Shown here piece by piece: positions 17,203 to 26,034 of a stretch of DNA of 64,000 bases. The translations under genes and the position numbers were made by a program. Source of the stretch: an uncultured Clostridia bacterium (lineage in GTDB: Bacteria > Bacillota > Clostridia > UBA1381); the NCBI GenBank assembly GCA_934486735.1, contig CAKSQL010000010.1:1-64000 (forward strand), read 5' to 3'. The notes under the pieces were generated by a model. It was not told the origin of the DNA. It saw only the letters and a list, made by a program, of their open reading frames with translations, and ran no database searches. Numbering within the stretch: position 1 is the first letter of the stretch; each line of letters starts with the position of its first letter.

Positions 17203-18378
17203 TTAATGATGGAATAATCTTATTCCGGTAAATGCCATTGCCATGTTGTATTTGTTGCAGGTTTCGATAACATTGTCGTCCCTTATCGAGCCGCCCGGCT
17301 GAGCGATAACCGTAACGCCTGACTTGTGCGCGCGTTCGATATTGTCGCCGAAAGGGAAGAATGCGTCCGAGCCGAGTGCAACATCGGTATTTTTCGAAAG
17401 CCATTCGCGCTGTTCTTCCTTTGTGAACACTTCCGGCTTGACTTTAAAAATATTCTCCCATGCTCCGTCTTTTAATACATCCATATATTCATCCGAAATG
17501 TATATATCGATTGCATTGTCGCGGTCGGCGCGCCGGATATTATCGACAAATTGAAGTCCCAAAACTTTTGGCGATTGTCTCAGCCACCAGATATCAGCTT
17601 TGTTGCCTGCAAGACGTGTGCAATGTATTCTCGACTGCTGTCCTGCACCGATTCCTATTGCCTGTCCGTCCTTGACATAGCATACGCTGTTCGATTGGGT
17701 GTATTTAAGGGTAATCAGCGAGATGAGAAGATTTCTCTTATCCTCATCGGACATTGATTTGTTTTCGGTAACGATTTCCGAAAGCAGAGAATTGTTTATG
17801 TCAAGTTCGTTTCTGCCCTGCTCGAAAGTGATGCCGAAAACGTCCTTTGTTTCAACCGGTGCGGGGATATAATTTTCATCTATCTTTATGATATTATATG
17901 TCCCTTTTCTCTTGGATTTAAGTATTTCCAAAGCTTCGGGAGTATAGTCCGGAGCGATAATTCCGTCCGAAACCTCGCGCTGAATCATCTTTGCGGTCGG
18001 AACATCGCAGCAATCCGAAAGTGCGATAAAATCTCCGTAAGAGGACATTCTGTCTGCGCCTCTTGCACGCGCATATGCACATGCGAGCGGAGAAAATTCG
18101 TTTAAATCATCAACAAAATATATTTTTTTCAATGTATCCGATAATTCAAGTCCTACCGCTGCTCCGGCAGGAGAAACATGCTTAAATGAAGTCGCAGCAG
18201 GAAGACCGGTTGCTTTTTTCAGTTCCTTTACAAGCTGCCAGCCGTTAAAGGCATCCAAAAGATTTATATATCCCGGTTTCCCGTTCAATACTTCAATCGG
18301 AAGTTCGCCGTTTTTCATAAAGATTCTCGACGGCTTTTGATTGGGATTACATCCGTATTTTAATTGCATTTCTTTCAT
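17203..18378 (-). CDS. purH: AICAR formyltransferase (stand-alone PurH C-terminal domain)
   Basis: Transfers formyl from 10-formyl-THF to AICAR, the ninth step of purine synthesis. The 391 residues match only the AICARFT half of PurH: KYGCNPNQKPSRIF, SFKHVSPAGAAVG (catalytic Lys-His), YTQSNSVCYVKDGQAIGIGAGQQSR and SDAFFPFGDNIERA. The N-terminal IMP cyclohydrolase (MGS-like) domain of normal bacterial PurH is absent; that activity is probably supplied by the neighbouring PurO-type gene. ATG at 18376-18378 follows AGAGG; a GTG at 18390 overlaps that site and is less likely. It lies 20 bases after the cyclohydrolase gene. Confidence 0.93.
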   Translation of the reverse strand: MKEMQLKYGCNPNQKPSRIFMKNGELPIEVLNGKPGYINLLDAFNGWQLVKELKKATGLPAATSFKHVSPAGAAVGLELSDTLKKIYFVDDLNEFSPLACAYARARGADRMSSYGDFIALSDCCDVPTAKMIQREVSDGIIAPDYTPEALEILKSKRKGTYNIIKIDENYIPAPVETKDVFGITFEQGRNELDINNSLLSEIVTENKSMSDEDKRNLLISLITLKYTQSNSVCYVKDGQAIGIGAGQQSRIHCTRLAGNKADIWWLRQSPKVLGLQFVDNIRRADRDNAIDIYISDEYMDVLKDGAWENIFKVKPEVFTKEEQREWLSKNTDVALGSDAFFPFGDNIERAHKSGVTVIAQPGGSIRDDNVIETCNKYNMAMAFTGIRLFHH

Positions 18379-18398
18379 TTGATACAGCACCTCTTTTC

Positions 18399-19112
18399 TT
18401 ACTTGTTTTTGTTGATTATTCTCGATTCGGTTTTGCCTGTTTTCAAATTGATAAATCTGACAAAAAGCGAAACCTTGTTTTCTTCATTCAAGGCATTCCA
18501 GATTTTATCCGCAAACTCATCAATAGTTCCGCTTATTCCCACAAGTTTAGGCTCGCCCTCGAAGCTTGGCAGGGGTTCGGAATCGCATTTGTATGTATGA
18601 ATAAAGTGTCCCTCGCCGGCAATAGGATGTTTATAGGAAAATGTATAACGCTGACAGCTTGCGGGATTTCCGTTCGCGCTTTTTAAAATTGACAGTGCAT
18701 AGTTAAAGTCATTTTCCTTGGTTTTTAAAATTCCCGATATTCTCGGTGTGTAGTTCGGAGCGTCCGGCTCGAATTTACGTGTTCTGAGTGCCTGCTCAAA
18801 GGTGAGCTGCTGATTCATAAGCTTGTAGATTGTATCGGTCTGATCACCGTTAGTGACAATGGTTTTGTTGCCGAGAACTCGTACCGGAGAATATATAATA
18901 AGAGACGGGTCTTCAAGCTTTGATTCATCAAAAGCTTGAGTTTTTATTCCGTCACCGTCCTCAACGAAGATGCGATTGCGGCTGTTGGAGCTTCTGCCCA
19001 TAATAAAATATGCCGTAACTGCATTTTCGCCGTCGTCTGATTTACCGATTATAATTCCTCTGCCGGGATATGAATTTTCAGATAATTCCTTTTTTAAACA
19101 CAGCTTTTCCAT
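18399..19112 (-). CDS. purO: IMP cyclohydrolase, PurO-like
   Basis: 237 residues. The sequence looks like the PurO-type (archaeal-style) IMP cyclohydrolase family, with the N-terminal NSYPGRGIIIGKSDDG, YFIMGRSSNSRNR and the later KENDFNYALSILKS. It closes FAICAR to IMP, the last purine step. Context supports this strongly: it lies between purN and the AICARFT-only gene, exactly where the missing cyclohydrolase domain is needed. ATG at 19110-19112 has AAAGGA and lies two bases after the purN stop, so the genes are coupled. The assignment is by recall of family motifs plus context. Confidence 0.85.
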   Translation of the reverse strand: MEKLCLKKELSENSYPGRGIIIGKSDDGENAVTAYFIMGRSSNSRNRIFVEDGDGIKTQAFDESKLEDPSLIIYSPVRVLGNKTIVTNGDQTDTIYKLMNQQLTFEQALRTRKFEPDAPNYTPRISGILKTKENDFNYALSILKSANGNPASCQRYTFSYKHPIAGEGHFIHTYKCDSEPLPSFEGEPKLVGISGTIDEFADKIWNALNEENKVSLFVRFINLKTGKTESRIINKNK

Positions 19113-19114
19113 AA

Positions 19115-19726
19115 TCAATTTCCTTTCTTTAATTTGCCCGAGCAAAACATTTCGGCAGCTTCGGGCAGTATCTTCCATTCAGCTTCTTCCATAACTCTTT
19201 TTTGCAGAATTTCGGGTGTGTCGCCGTCCTTTATATATACGGCTTGTTGAAGTATTATTTTCCCTCCGTCGGTAACTTCATTTACAAAATGAACTGTCGC
19301 ACCGGTCACCTTTACTCCGTAATCGAGCGCAGCCCTGTGAACCTTAAGTCCGTAAAAGCCGTCGCCGCAGAAAGAGGGAATAAGGGAGGGGTGAACGTTG
19401 ATTATCCTGTCTTTGTATTCCGACAAAAGCTCGCCGGTGAGTATGGACAAAAAGCCTGCAAGCACAACGAGGTCAATGTCGTTTTCTTTGAGTGTTTTAC
19501 ATATTGTGCGGCAAAATTCCGAACGGTCGCCGAAATCCTTTTTCAGAATAACGCATGTGTCGATACCGTTTTTCTTTGCACGTTCAAGCGCGTATGCATC
19601 AGCATTGTCCGATATAACGAGCGAAATTTTTCCGCTTTTTATCACTCCGCTTTTTTCGGCATCGATTAAGGCTTGCAGATTCGTACCGCCGCCCGAAACC
19701 AAAACCGCTATTTTTTTCTTTTCCAT
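19115..19726 (-). CDS. purN: Phosphoribosylglycinamide formyltransferase
   Basis: 203 residues; transfers formyl from 10-formyl-THF to GAR, the third purine step. It has the N-terminal VLVSGGGTNLQAL motif, the catalytic block NVHPSLIPSF (Asn, His) and the downstream TGATVHFVNEVTDGGKI (Asp). Length is normal. It lies 18 bases after purM and two bases before the cyclohydrolase start. Confidence 0.96.
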   Translation of the reverse strand: MEKKKIAVLVSGGGTNLQALIDAEKSGVIKSGKISLVISDNADAYALERAKKNGIDTCVILKKDFGDRSEFCRTICKTLKENDIDLVVLAGFLSILTGELLSEYKDRIINVHPSLIPSFCGDGFYGLKVHRAALDYGVKVTGATVHFVNEVTDGGKIILQQAVYIKDGDTPEILQKRVMEEAEWKILPEAAEMFCSGKLKKGN

Positions 19727-19744
19727 GTTAATCCTCGCAGTCTT

Positions 19745-20779
19745 TTATATAATGTCAACACCGTTTTCGCCGTCGGTCAGCTCGCCTATGATATAAGCCT
19801 TTTCGCCGTTTTCTGCAAGACATTTCAAGGCAGCGTCCGCCTTTTCTGCATCGACTGCGGCAATCATCCCGATACCCATGTTGAAAGTATTGTACATATC
19901 ATGTTCGGAAAGCTGCGCAAGCGACTGCATCATATCAAATACCGGAAGCACGTCCCAGCTGCCTTTGTTTATACGTGCGCGCAGATTCTCGGGAAGCATA
20001 CGCGGAATGTTTTCGATAAATCCGCCGCCGGTGATATGCGAAACTGTATGTATTCCAACATTTTCAATCAAAGAAAGCAACGGCTTTACATATATTTTTG
20101 TCGGAGTCAAAAGCTCCTCGCCGATTGTTTTGCCAAGCTCGTCCGAGTGCATTGAAAGCCGCTTTTCCGCACCCTCGTCATTAAGATTGAAGATTTTTCT
20201 CACCAGTGAATAGCCGTTTGAATGTATTCCGGAGGAGGCGATTCCGATAAGGACGTCACCCTTTTTTGCGCGCTTTCCGTCTGTGATTTTGTCCTTTTCC
20301 ACAATTCCGACCGAAAATCCGGCAAGGTCGTATTCGTCAACGGGATAAAATCCGGGCATTTCGGCAGTTTCGCCGCCGACAAGCGCGCAGCCTGCAAGCA
20401 CGCAGCCGTCCGCAACGCCTTTCACTATTTTGCTTATCTTCTCGGGATGATTTTTCCCGACAGCGAGATAGTCCAAAAAGAAAAGCGGCTTTGCACCCGA
20501 GCATGCAACGTCGTTGACGCACATTGCAACACAGTCCTGACCGATTGTATCGTGCTTATCGCACAAAAATGCCACTCTGAGTTTTGTTCCGACACCGTCC
20601 GTACCCGAAACCAGTACCGGGTTTTCGTAGCCTTTGGGAACCTCAAACAGACCGCCGAAACCGCCTATTCCGCCGAGAACTCCGTTTATAAATGTTCTTT
20701 TCACATCGTTTTTTATAAGTCTGACCGACTCATATCCTGCCTCAACGTCAACACCGGCGTTTTTGTATGCTTCACCCAT
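19745..20779 (-). CDS. purM: Phosphoribosylformylglycinamidine cyclo-ligase
   Basis: 344-residue AIR synthetase, the fifth purine step, ATP-dependent. Family signatures: GGFGGLFEVP, SGTDGVGTKLRVAF, CVNDVACSGAKPLFFLDYLA, GGETAEMPGFY and HITGGGFIENIPRML. Ribosome binding site AGGAGG lies before ATG 20777-20779. It is 14 bases downstream of purE. Confidence 0.97.
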   Translation of the reverse strand: MGEAYKNAGVDVEAGYESVRLIKNDVKRTFINGVLGGIGGFGGLFEVPKGYENPVLVSGTDGVGTKLRVAFLCDKHDTIGQDCVAMCVNDVACSGAKPLFFLDYLAVGKNHPEKISKIVKGVADGCVLAGCALVGGETAEMPGFYPVDEYDLAGFSVGIVEKDKITDGKRAKKGDVLIGIASSGIHSNGYSLVRKIFNLNDEGAEKRLSMHSDELGKTIGEELLTPTKIYVKPLLSLIENVGIHTVSHITGGGFIENIPRMLPENLRARINKGSWDVLPVFDMMQSLAQLSEHDMYNTFNMGIGMIAAVDAEKADAALKCLAENGEKAYIIGELTDGENGVDII

Positions 20780-20793
20780 TTTTGTATCCTCCT

Positions 20794-21291
20794 CTAAAGT
20801 GATTTTGCAATTTCTTCGATTTTTTTATCCTTTTCAAGGACTTCTTTTTCCATGTCGGCTTTGAATTCTTTCAGCATATCTTTCAGATAATCGTGCTTTA
20901 AAGAGAGTATCTGAGCCGCAAGAATCGCAGCGTTTTCGCCGCCGTCAATTGCAACGGTTGCAACGGGGATTCCTTTCGGCATCTGAACCATGGATAAGAG
21001 CGAATCGAGTCCGTCCATGGTCGATGATTTTATCGGTATGCCGATAACCGGTAGAATGGTAAATGCAGCTAAAACTCCGCCGAGGTGTGCCGCTTTCCCG
21101 GCAGCTGCGATTATAACCTCGATGCCCTCGGCCTCCGCATTTTTGGCAAAGCTTTCCGCCTCCGACGGGGTACGGTGTGCCGAGATGACGCGTACCTCTG
21201 TTTCTATTTTGAATTTTTTCAGTACAGCAATGCAGCCTTTGAGTTTGTCAAAATCCGAATCGCTGCCCATGATGAGCGCCGCTTTTGGCAT
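20794..21291 (-). CDS. purE: N5-carboxyaminoimidazole ribonucleotide mutase
   Basis: 165 residues, class I PurE: MGSDSDFDKLKGC, SAHRTPSEAESFA, AAGKAAHLGGVLAAFT and PVIGIPIKSS. It isomerises N5-CAIR to CAIR and normally works with PurK, which is not in this window. It is the first gene of the purine block; only 49 bases separate it from the AEC transporter upstream and I see no strong promoter in them. Confidence 0.96.
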   Translation of the reverse strand: MPKAALIMGSDSDFDKLKGCIAVLKKFKIETEVRVISAHRTPSEAESFAKNAEAEGIEVIIAAAGKAAHLGGVLAAFTILPVIGIPIKSSTMDGLDSLLSMVQMPKGIPVATVAIDGGENAAILAAQILSLKHDYLKDMLKEFKADMEKEVLEKDKKIEEIAKSL

Positions 21292-21340
21292 GTCAAATCA
21301 GTCCTTTCCTAAAATGTTTATAATCCAGCAATTGCAAAAT

Positions 21341-22291
21341 TTACATTTTCCAATTACTTAGTAAATAATATATAAAAGGCATAGTCAAAAGTCCTGCTAA
21401 GGTGGTTATGAAAATGCCCTTTACAACGTACTCGGTGTCGCCGCCGTATTCCTTGGACAGAATCGAGATTATCGTCTGCGACGGAACAGCCGTCTGCATA
21501 ATAATCACGCCCTCAACCAACGGGTCCGTGGGAATGTGCCGCATAACAAATATAAGAAAAACAGGCATAAGTATCATCTTGAACAATACCACAAAGAATA
21601 TCGGAGCGGATTTTAATATTTTGATAAAATTCACTTCGGCAAGAGTACCGCCTATAAAAATCATTGAAAGATATATTGTCGTTCCGCCGATTCCATTTGT
21701 AATCTCATAGAGAATACCGGTTGGGCGAAGTTTGAAAATAAGCAGTATAAACGAAATTAAAAATGCCGCAGTCGGAGGACTGAAACAGTTTTTTAAAGTC
21801 TCGGAGCATGTCGGCTTTTTGCCGCCGCCCAAAGCGGACAGACGCCAAACCACCAAAGTCCACACAAGAATATCGTTGACAAAAGCGTAAAGCGCGGCAT
21901 AAAAAAGACCGCTGTCACCGTAGAGCGATTGAACTATCGGATAGCCGATAAAGCTGACATTTCCGAAAGCGGTGAGACATCGGTGAATCAAGGCTGTTTC
22001 GGGCGGAAAGTGCAAAAGCTTTGTGACCGCCGTCCCGATGAGATAAAGTACACCGATTACGATAAGCGCGGCGGCAATGACAAAAAGTGAGTTTTTAATT
22101 CTTGCCGCGTCCGGTTCGACCTGTGTGAGCGAACTTATTATCATGAGTGGCAGAGTGATTTTCACAATGAATTTCGAAAGCATATTTTTCATATCAACCG
22201 ACAGATATCCCGTTCCGACGGCAAGCGCCCCTATCCCTATCATGCATGCGAGAAGTATAATGTTGTGCGATATGATTGAAAAGCCTTCCAA
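21341..22291 (-). CDS. AEC (auxin efflux carrier) family transporter
   Basis: 316 residues with about ten hydrophobic helices, the layout of AEC carriers (malonate/malate or amino acid export; substrate unknown here). The stretches NISHNIILLACMIGIG-like start and RCLTAFGNVSFIGYPIVQSLYG in the middle, and GGTLAEVNF later, are typical. The open frame starts with TTG at 22309, but that codon precedes the AGAGGA site (22301-22306); TTG at 22289-22291, nine bases after it, is the better start. It is divergent from cysE and precedes purE on the same strand. Confidence 0.85.
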   Translation of the reverse strand: MEGFSIISHNIILLACMIGIGALAVGTGYLSVDMKNMLSKFIVKITLPLMIISSLTQVEPDAARIKNSLFVIAAALIVIGVLYLIGTAVTKLLHFPPETALIHRCLTAFGNVSFIGYPIVQSLYGDSGLFYAALYAFVNDILVWTLVVWRLSALGGGKKPTCSETLKNCFSPPTAAFLISFILLIFKLRPTGILYEITNGIGGTTIYLSMIFIGGTLAEVNFIKILKSAPIFFVVLFKMILMPVFLIFVMRHIPTDPLVEGVIIMQTAVPSQTIISILSKEYGGDTEYVVKGIFITTLAGLLTMPFIYYLLSNWKM

Positions 22292-22496
22292 AACAAAACG
22301 TCCTCTCAAATATAATTATAAATACATTATATACTAAAAAGGTTCTCCAAAAAAGAACAAATTGTCTTATTTTTCATTTTTCTACTTTTTAACGTTTTAT
22401 TGTTTAAAAATCAATCTTTGATTTGTTCAATTTGTCCCAAGAACGGGGACGGAACATCTGAGTTTTGTAATTTTTAAAAAAATTTGCAAAATCGGG

Positions 22497-22525
22497 TTGT
22501 AATTTTTGCAAAAATAAGATATAAT
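22497..22525 (+). promoter_or_regulatory. Promoter of cysE-cysS-mini-III
   Basis: -35 TTGTAA (22497-22502), a 17-base spacer and -10 TATAAT (22520-22525). Start is near 22532, leaving a leader of about 90 bases before cysE. Confidence 0.78.
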
Positions 22526-22573
22526 TGACTATGTATTGTTGGGTTGGTGATTATAAAACATAAATTTCACAGT

Positions 22574-22588
22574 TGATATCCGATATCA
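22574..22588. promoter_or_regulatory. Perfect 7-1-7 palindrome in the cysE leader, possible operator
   Basis: TGATATC, one base, GATATCA. It is located about 42 bases after the expected transcription start and 34 bases before the cysE ATG. The symmetric shape suits a dimeric repressor such as an Rrf2/CymR-like factor, but I do not recognise the site. It could also act as a short hairpin. Confidence 0.4.
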
Positions 22589-22621
22589 TCAGGTAAAAGA
22601 GAGTAGGTGTTTTTATACCTC

Positions 22622-23296
22622 ATGTTTTTTAAAAATTTAAGAGCTGATATAAAAGCTGTTCTGGAACGTGACCCGGCGGCAAGGAGTTCAATTGAGGTCT
22701 TGCTGCTCTACCCCGGCATAAAGGCAGTTATATTCCATCGCGCAGCACATTTTTTCTACAGGCATAACTGTAAATTTATTGCAAGATTTATTTCACAGTT
22801 TGCAAGATTTTGGACCGGAATCGAAATTCATCCCGGTGCTATGATAGGCAGGGGACTTTTTATAGACCACGGAATGGGGGTTATAATAGGAGAGACGACC
22901 GTAATCGGAGATAACTGCACCATATATCAGGGCGTGACTCTTGGCGGAACGGGAAAAGAAAAAGGCAAGCGGCATCCGACGCTCGGAAACAATGTCATGG
23001 TCGGCAGCGGCGCAAAGGTTTTGGGACCGTTTAAGGTCGGAGACAATTCAAAAATAGCGGCAGGTGCGGTGGTTTTGTCCGAAGTACCGCCGAATTCGAC
23101 ATGCGTCGGAGTTCCTGCAAGGATTGTAAAGCGTGAGGGCGTGCGCGTTGACGAATGTGCGGACCTTGATCAGGTAAAAATTCCCGATCCGATTTCGATG
23201 CAGATGTGCACTCTTTCGGTACATATTGCGGGACTTGAAAAGAGGATATGCGAGCTTGAGGAAAGACTCAGAGAAAAAGGAGACAAAGACATATGA
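22622..23296 (+). CDS. cysE: Serine O-acetyltransferase
   Basis: 224 residues. It makes O-acetylserine from serine and acetyl-CoA, the first step of cysteine synthesis. The alpha-helical N-terminal segment is followed by left-handed beta-helix hexapeptide repeats: HPGAMIGRGLFIDHGMGVII, GETTVIGDNCTIYQGVTLGG, HPTLGNNVMVGSGAKVLG. The C-terminus carries an acidic/basic helix (ICELEERLREKG). The GTG at 22607 is an alternative start five codons earlier; the ATG at 22622 fits family N-termini (MFFKNLRADIKAVLERDPAA). The end overlaps cysS by four bases. Confidence 0.94.
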   Translation: MFFKNLRADIKAVLERDPAARSSIEVLLLYPGIKAVIFHRAAHFFYRHNCKFIARFISQFARFWTGIEIHPGAMIGRGLFIDHGMGVIIGETTVIGDNCTIYQGVTLGGTGKEKGKRHPTLGNNVMVGSGAKVLGPFKVGDNSKIAAGAVVLSEVPPNSTCVGVPARIVKREGVRVDECADLDQVKIPDPISMQMCTLSVHIAGLEKRICELEERLREKGDKDI

Positions 23297-24702
23297 AAAT
23301 ATATAATACTCTTACAAGAAAAAAGGAAGAATTTGTTCCGATTGACAGCAATGAAGTCAAGATGTATTCCTGCGGTCCTACAGTTTACGATTATTTTCAC
23401 ATCGGAAATGCAAGACCTTTTATAATTTTTGATACAATGCGCAGATATCTTGAATATCGTGGTTTCAAGGTTAAGTTTGTTCAGAATTTTACCGATATAG
23501 ACGATAAAATGATAAAGCGCGCGAATGAGGAGGGTGTGACTGTAAAAGAACTCGGCGAGCGTTTTATTGCCGAATATTTTAAGGATGCGGAGTCTCTGGG
23601 AATACGCAAGGCGAGTGTTCACCCAAAAGCCACGGAAAATATTGACGCAATTATAGAAACCGTTCAAAAGCTTGTAGATAAAGGGTATGCATATAATGTG
23701 GATGGAAACGTATATTTTTCCACAAAGAAATTCAAGGATTACGGCAAGCTTTCGAAACAGCCGCTTGAGGATTTGGAGGCGGGTGCAAGAATAGATGTCA
23801 GCGAACATAAAAAAGACGCTATGGACTTTGCTCTCTGGAAAAAACAAAAGGAGGGCGAGCCGGCATGGGAAAGCCCGTGGGGATTGGGCAGACCCGGCTG
23901 GCATATAGAATGTTCGGCAATGGCAAACAAATATCTCGGAAAAACAATAGATATTCATTCGGGCGGACAGGATTTGATTTTTCCGCATCACGAAAACGAG
24001 ATAGCACAGAGTGAATGTGCCAACGGTGCGCCGTTTGCAAATTACTGGATGCATAACGGATATATAAATATAAACAATCAGAAGATGAGCAAGTCTTTGG
24101 GTAATTTCTTCACAGTTCGCGATATAACAAAGAAATATTCGCCGGAGGTTGTGAGATTTTTTATGTTGTCGGCGCATTACAGAAACCCGATAAATTTCAG
24201 CGATGTTCTGATGGAGCAATCAAAATCCGCACTTGAGAGAGTATATACATGTATTGAAAATACAGAATTTTTAAAAGCGTCGGCAAAGGATACAGAGCTT
24301 TCGGCAAAGGAAAAAGAGCTTTTTGACAAAATTGATGAATACAAAAATAAATTTATCGAAGCAATGGATGATGATTTGAATACTGCGGACGCAATTGCGG
24401 CAATATTCGATATTGTGTACGGGGCAAACACCACAATTTCGGCAGAGCATGAAAACTCGGTAAAAATAATAGATAAGGTGCTTGATACAATCTCGGAGCT
24501 TGGCAAAGTCCTGGGACTTTTTGCGGAGAAAAGAGAGGAATCGGCAGGCGAGGAAATAGAGGCTCTTATAAAGGAGAGGACCGAAGCGCGCAAGGCTAAA
24601 AACTGGGCGCGTGCCGATGAAATCCGTGATGAACTTTTGAAGATGGGAATAGTGCTTAAGGATACAGCGGCGGGAGTGCAGTGGTCGAGGGTTTCGGACT
24701 GA
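23293..24702 (+). CDS. cysS: Cysteinyl-tRNA synthetase
   Basis: 469-residue class I synthetase. It has the HIGH-like motif DYFHIGNARPF near the N-terminus, zinc ligands around YSCGPT and GWHIECSAMA plus HHENE, and KMSKSLGNF. The length matches bacterial CysRS. It overlaps cysE (ATGA) and mini-III, forming the cysE-cysS-mrnC operon conserved in Bacillota; in relatives this operon is controlled by a T-box or CymR-type regulator, and no T-box consensus is visible here. Confidence 0.97.
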   Translation: MKIYNTLTRKKEEFVPIDSNEVKMYSCGPTVYDYFHIGNARPFIIFDTMRRYLEYRGFKVKFVQNFTDIDDKMIKRANEEGVTVKELGERFIAEYFKDAESLGIRKASVHPKATENIDAIIETVQKLVDKGYAYNVDGNVYFSTKKFKDYGKLSKQPLEDLEAGARIDVSEHKKDAMDFALWKKQKEGEPAWESPWGLGRPGWHIECSAMANKYLGKTIDIHSGGQDLIFPHHENEIAQSECANGAPFANYWMHNGYININNQKMSKSLGNFFTVRDITKKYSPEVVRFFMLSAHYRNPINFSDVLMEQSKSALERVYTCIENTEFLKASAKDTELSAKEKELFDKIDEYKNKFIEAMDDDLNTADAIAAIFDIVYGANTTISAEHENSVKIIDKVLDTISELGKVLGLFAEKREESAGEEIEALIKERTEARKAKNWARADEIRDELLKMGIVLKDTAAGVQWSRVSD

Positions 24703-25115
24703 TGGAAAATATGGAAAATGTAAAGAAAACATCGCAGTATTCACCGCTTGTGTTGGCGTATATAGGTGATGCGGTATATGAAGTTTATGTCAGAGCAAGA
24801 GTAATAGAAGAACATCCGGATATGCCGGCATATAAGCTGCACCGCCTGACAGTGCAGTATGTAAAGGCGCATGCTCAAAGCGACAGTGTGTTTTCTCTGG
24901 AAGATACTTTAAGCGAAAAAGAGCTTGCGGTTTATAAAAGGGGAAGAAACGCAAAATCGGCAACAGTTCCGAAAAATGCGGATTTGACCGAATACAGACG
25001 TGCTACCGGATTTGAAGCGCTTGTGGGATATCTGTATCTCGAAAAAAAGAAGGACAGGCTTAACGAAATTATGGAGCTTGCATATAATGCGGCTTGCAAA
25101 AAACAGGATTGCTAA
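24702..25115 (+). CDS. mrnC: Mini-ribonuclease III
   Basis: 137 residues. Mini-III is a dimeric RNase III-like nuclease without the dsRNA-binding domain that matures 23S rRNA ends in Bacillus. The N-terminal LAYIGDAVYEVYVR contains the catalytic acidic residues, and RATGFEALVGYLYL the second acidic block. The cysS stop and its ATG overlap by one base (TGATG). An upstream in-frame GTG at 24681 is not needed. Confidence 0.93.
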   Translation: MENMENVKKTSQYSPLVLAYIGDAVYEVYVRARVIEEHPDMPAYKLHRLTVQYVKAHAQSDSVFSLEDTLSEKELAVYKRGRNAKSATVPKNADLTEYRRATGFEALVGYLYLEKKKDRLNEIMELAYNAACKKQDC

Positions 25116-25179
25116 TCGGCAGCGCCGTTAGTATATAGATTCATTAAAAATGAAGTTTTCAGTACGGAAAGGAATGGTT

Positions 25180-26034
25180 ATGACAATGGAGAAAAAAAGA
25201 CAAACCGAGCTTTCGATTATTGCCAACAGAGTGAGAAAGCATGCGCTCACCGCAGTATACAGCGCAAAATCGGGACATCCCGGAGGTTCGCTTTCGGTTG
25301 CGGATTTGCTTACATATTTGTATTTTGATGTGATGAGAGTTGATCCAAAGAATCCTAAAGCGGCAGATCGAGACCGTTTTGTGTTGTCAAAAGGGCATAC
25401 GGCGCCGGCATTATACGGAGTTTTGGCAGAAAAAGGATATTTTTCAAAGGAATTAATACCGACTTTCCGTCATATTGGAAGTATTTTGCAGGGACATCCG
25501 GACATGAAAAAGATTCCGGGAGTCGATATGTCAACGGGTTCACTCGGACAAGGCGTCTCGGCAGCCGGAGGAATGGCGATAGCTGCAAAGCTTGACAAGA
25601 AAGACTACCGCGTTTACACGGTACTCGGAGACGGAGAATTGGAAGAGGGTCAGGTATGGGAGCAGGCAATGTTTGCGGCTCATTACAAATTGGACAACCT
25701 TACCGCATTTATTGATTTTAACGGATTGCAGATAGACGGAGACATAACGGATGTTATGAATCCGACTCCGATTGATAAAAAGTTTGAAGCCTTCGGATGG
25801 CATGTCGTTATGGCGGATGCGCATGATTTTAATTCTCTCGAGGCAGCTGTAAATGCAGCAAAGGCAACAAAGGGTAAGCCGACAGCAGTAATAATGAAAT
25901 CAATAAAGGGAAAGAATGTATCTTTTATGGAGAATAAGCCTGAATGGCACGGCAGTGCCCCGAACGAGGAGCAGTATAATCAGGCAATAAAGGAATTGGA
26001 TGAGCTTATAAAGAAAGAGGAGGCGGCATTATAA
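25180..26034 (+). CDS. tktA: Transketolase, N-terminal (TPP-binding) subunit
   Basis: 284 residues forming the thiamine-pyrophosphate half of a split transketolase: SGHPGGSLSVADLLTYLY, KGHTAPALYG, GQGVSAAGGMAIAAKL and the TPP motif GDGELEEGQVWEQ...N. It transfers two-carbon units in the pentose phosphate pathway together with the next gene. AAAGGA precedes ATG 25180; the frame's upstream ATGs (25150, 25174) are less well placed. The genes overlap by one base (TAATG). Confidence 0.94.
   Translation: MTMEKKRQTELSIIANRVRKHALTAVYSAKSGHPGGSLSVADLLTYLYFDVMRVDPKNPKAADRDRFVLSKGHTAPALYGVLAEKGYFSKELIPTFRHIGSILQGHPDMKKIPGVDMSTGSLGQGVSAAGGMAIAAKLDKKDYRVYTVLGDGELEEGQVWEQAMFAAHYKLDNLTAFIDFNGLQIDGDITDVMNPTPIDKKFEAFGWHVVMADAHDFNSLEAAVNAAKATKGKPTAVIMKSIKGKNVSFMENKPEWHGSAPNEEQYNQAIKELDELIKKEEAAL

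Noticed and set aside
22531..22563. Ten-codon ORF in the cysE leader containing one Cys codon, as a possible cysteine leader peptide
   Set aside because: It has no ribosome binding site (starts at the transcription start), only one Cys and no attenuator hairpin with T-run behind it.
23170..24219. 349-codon minus-strand ORF opposite cysE/cysS
   Set aside because: It is a shadow of two certain genes; the translation is Cys/Phe/Ile-rich with no recognisable domain.
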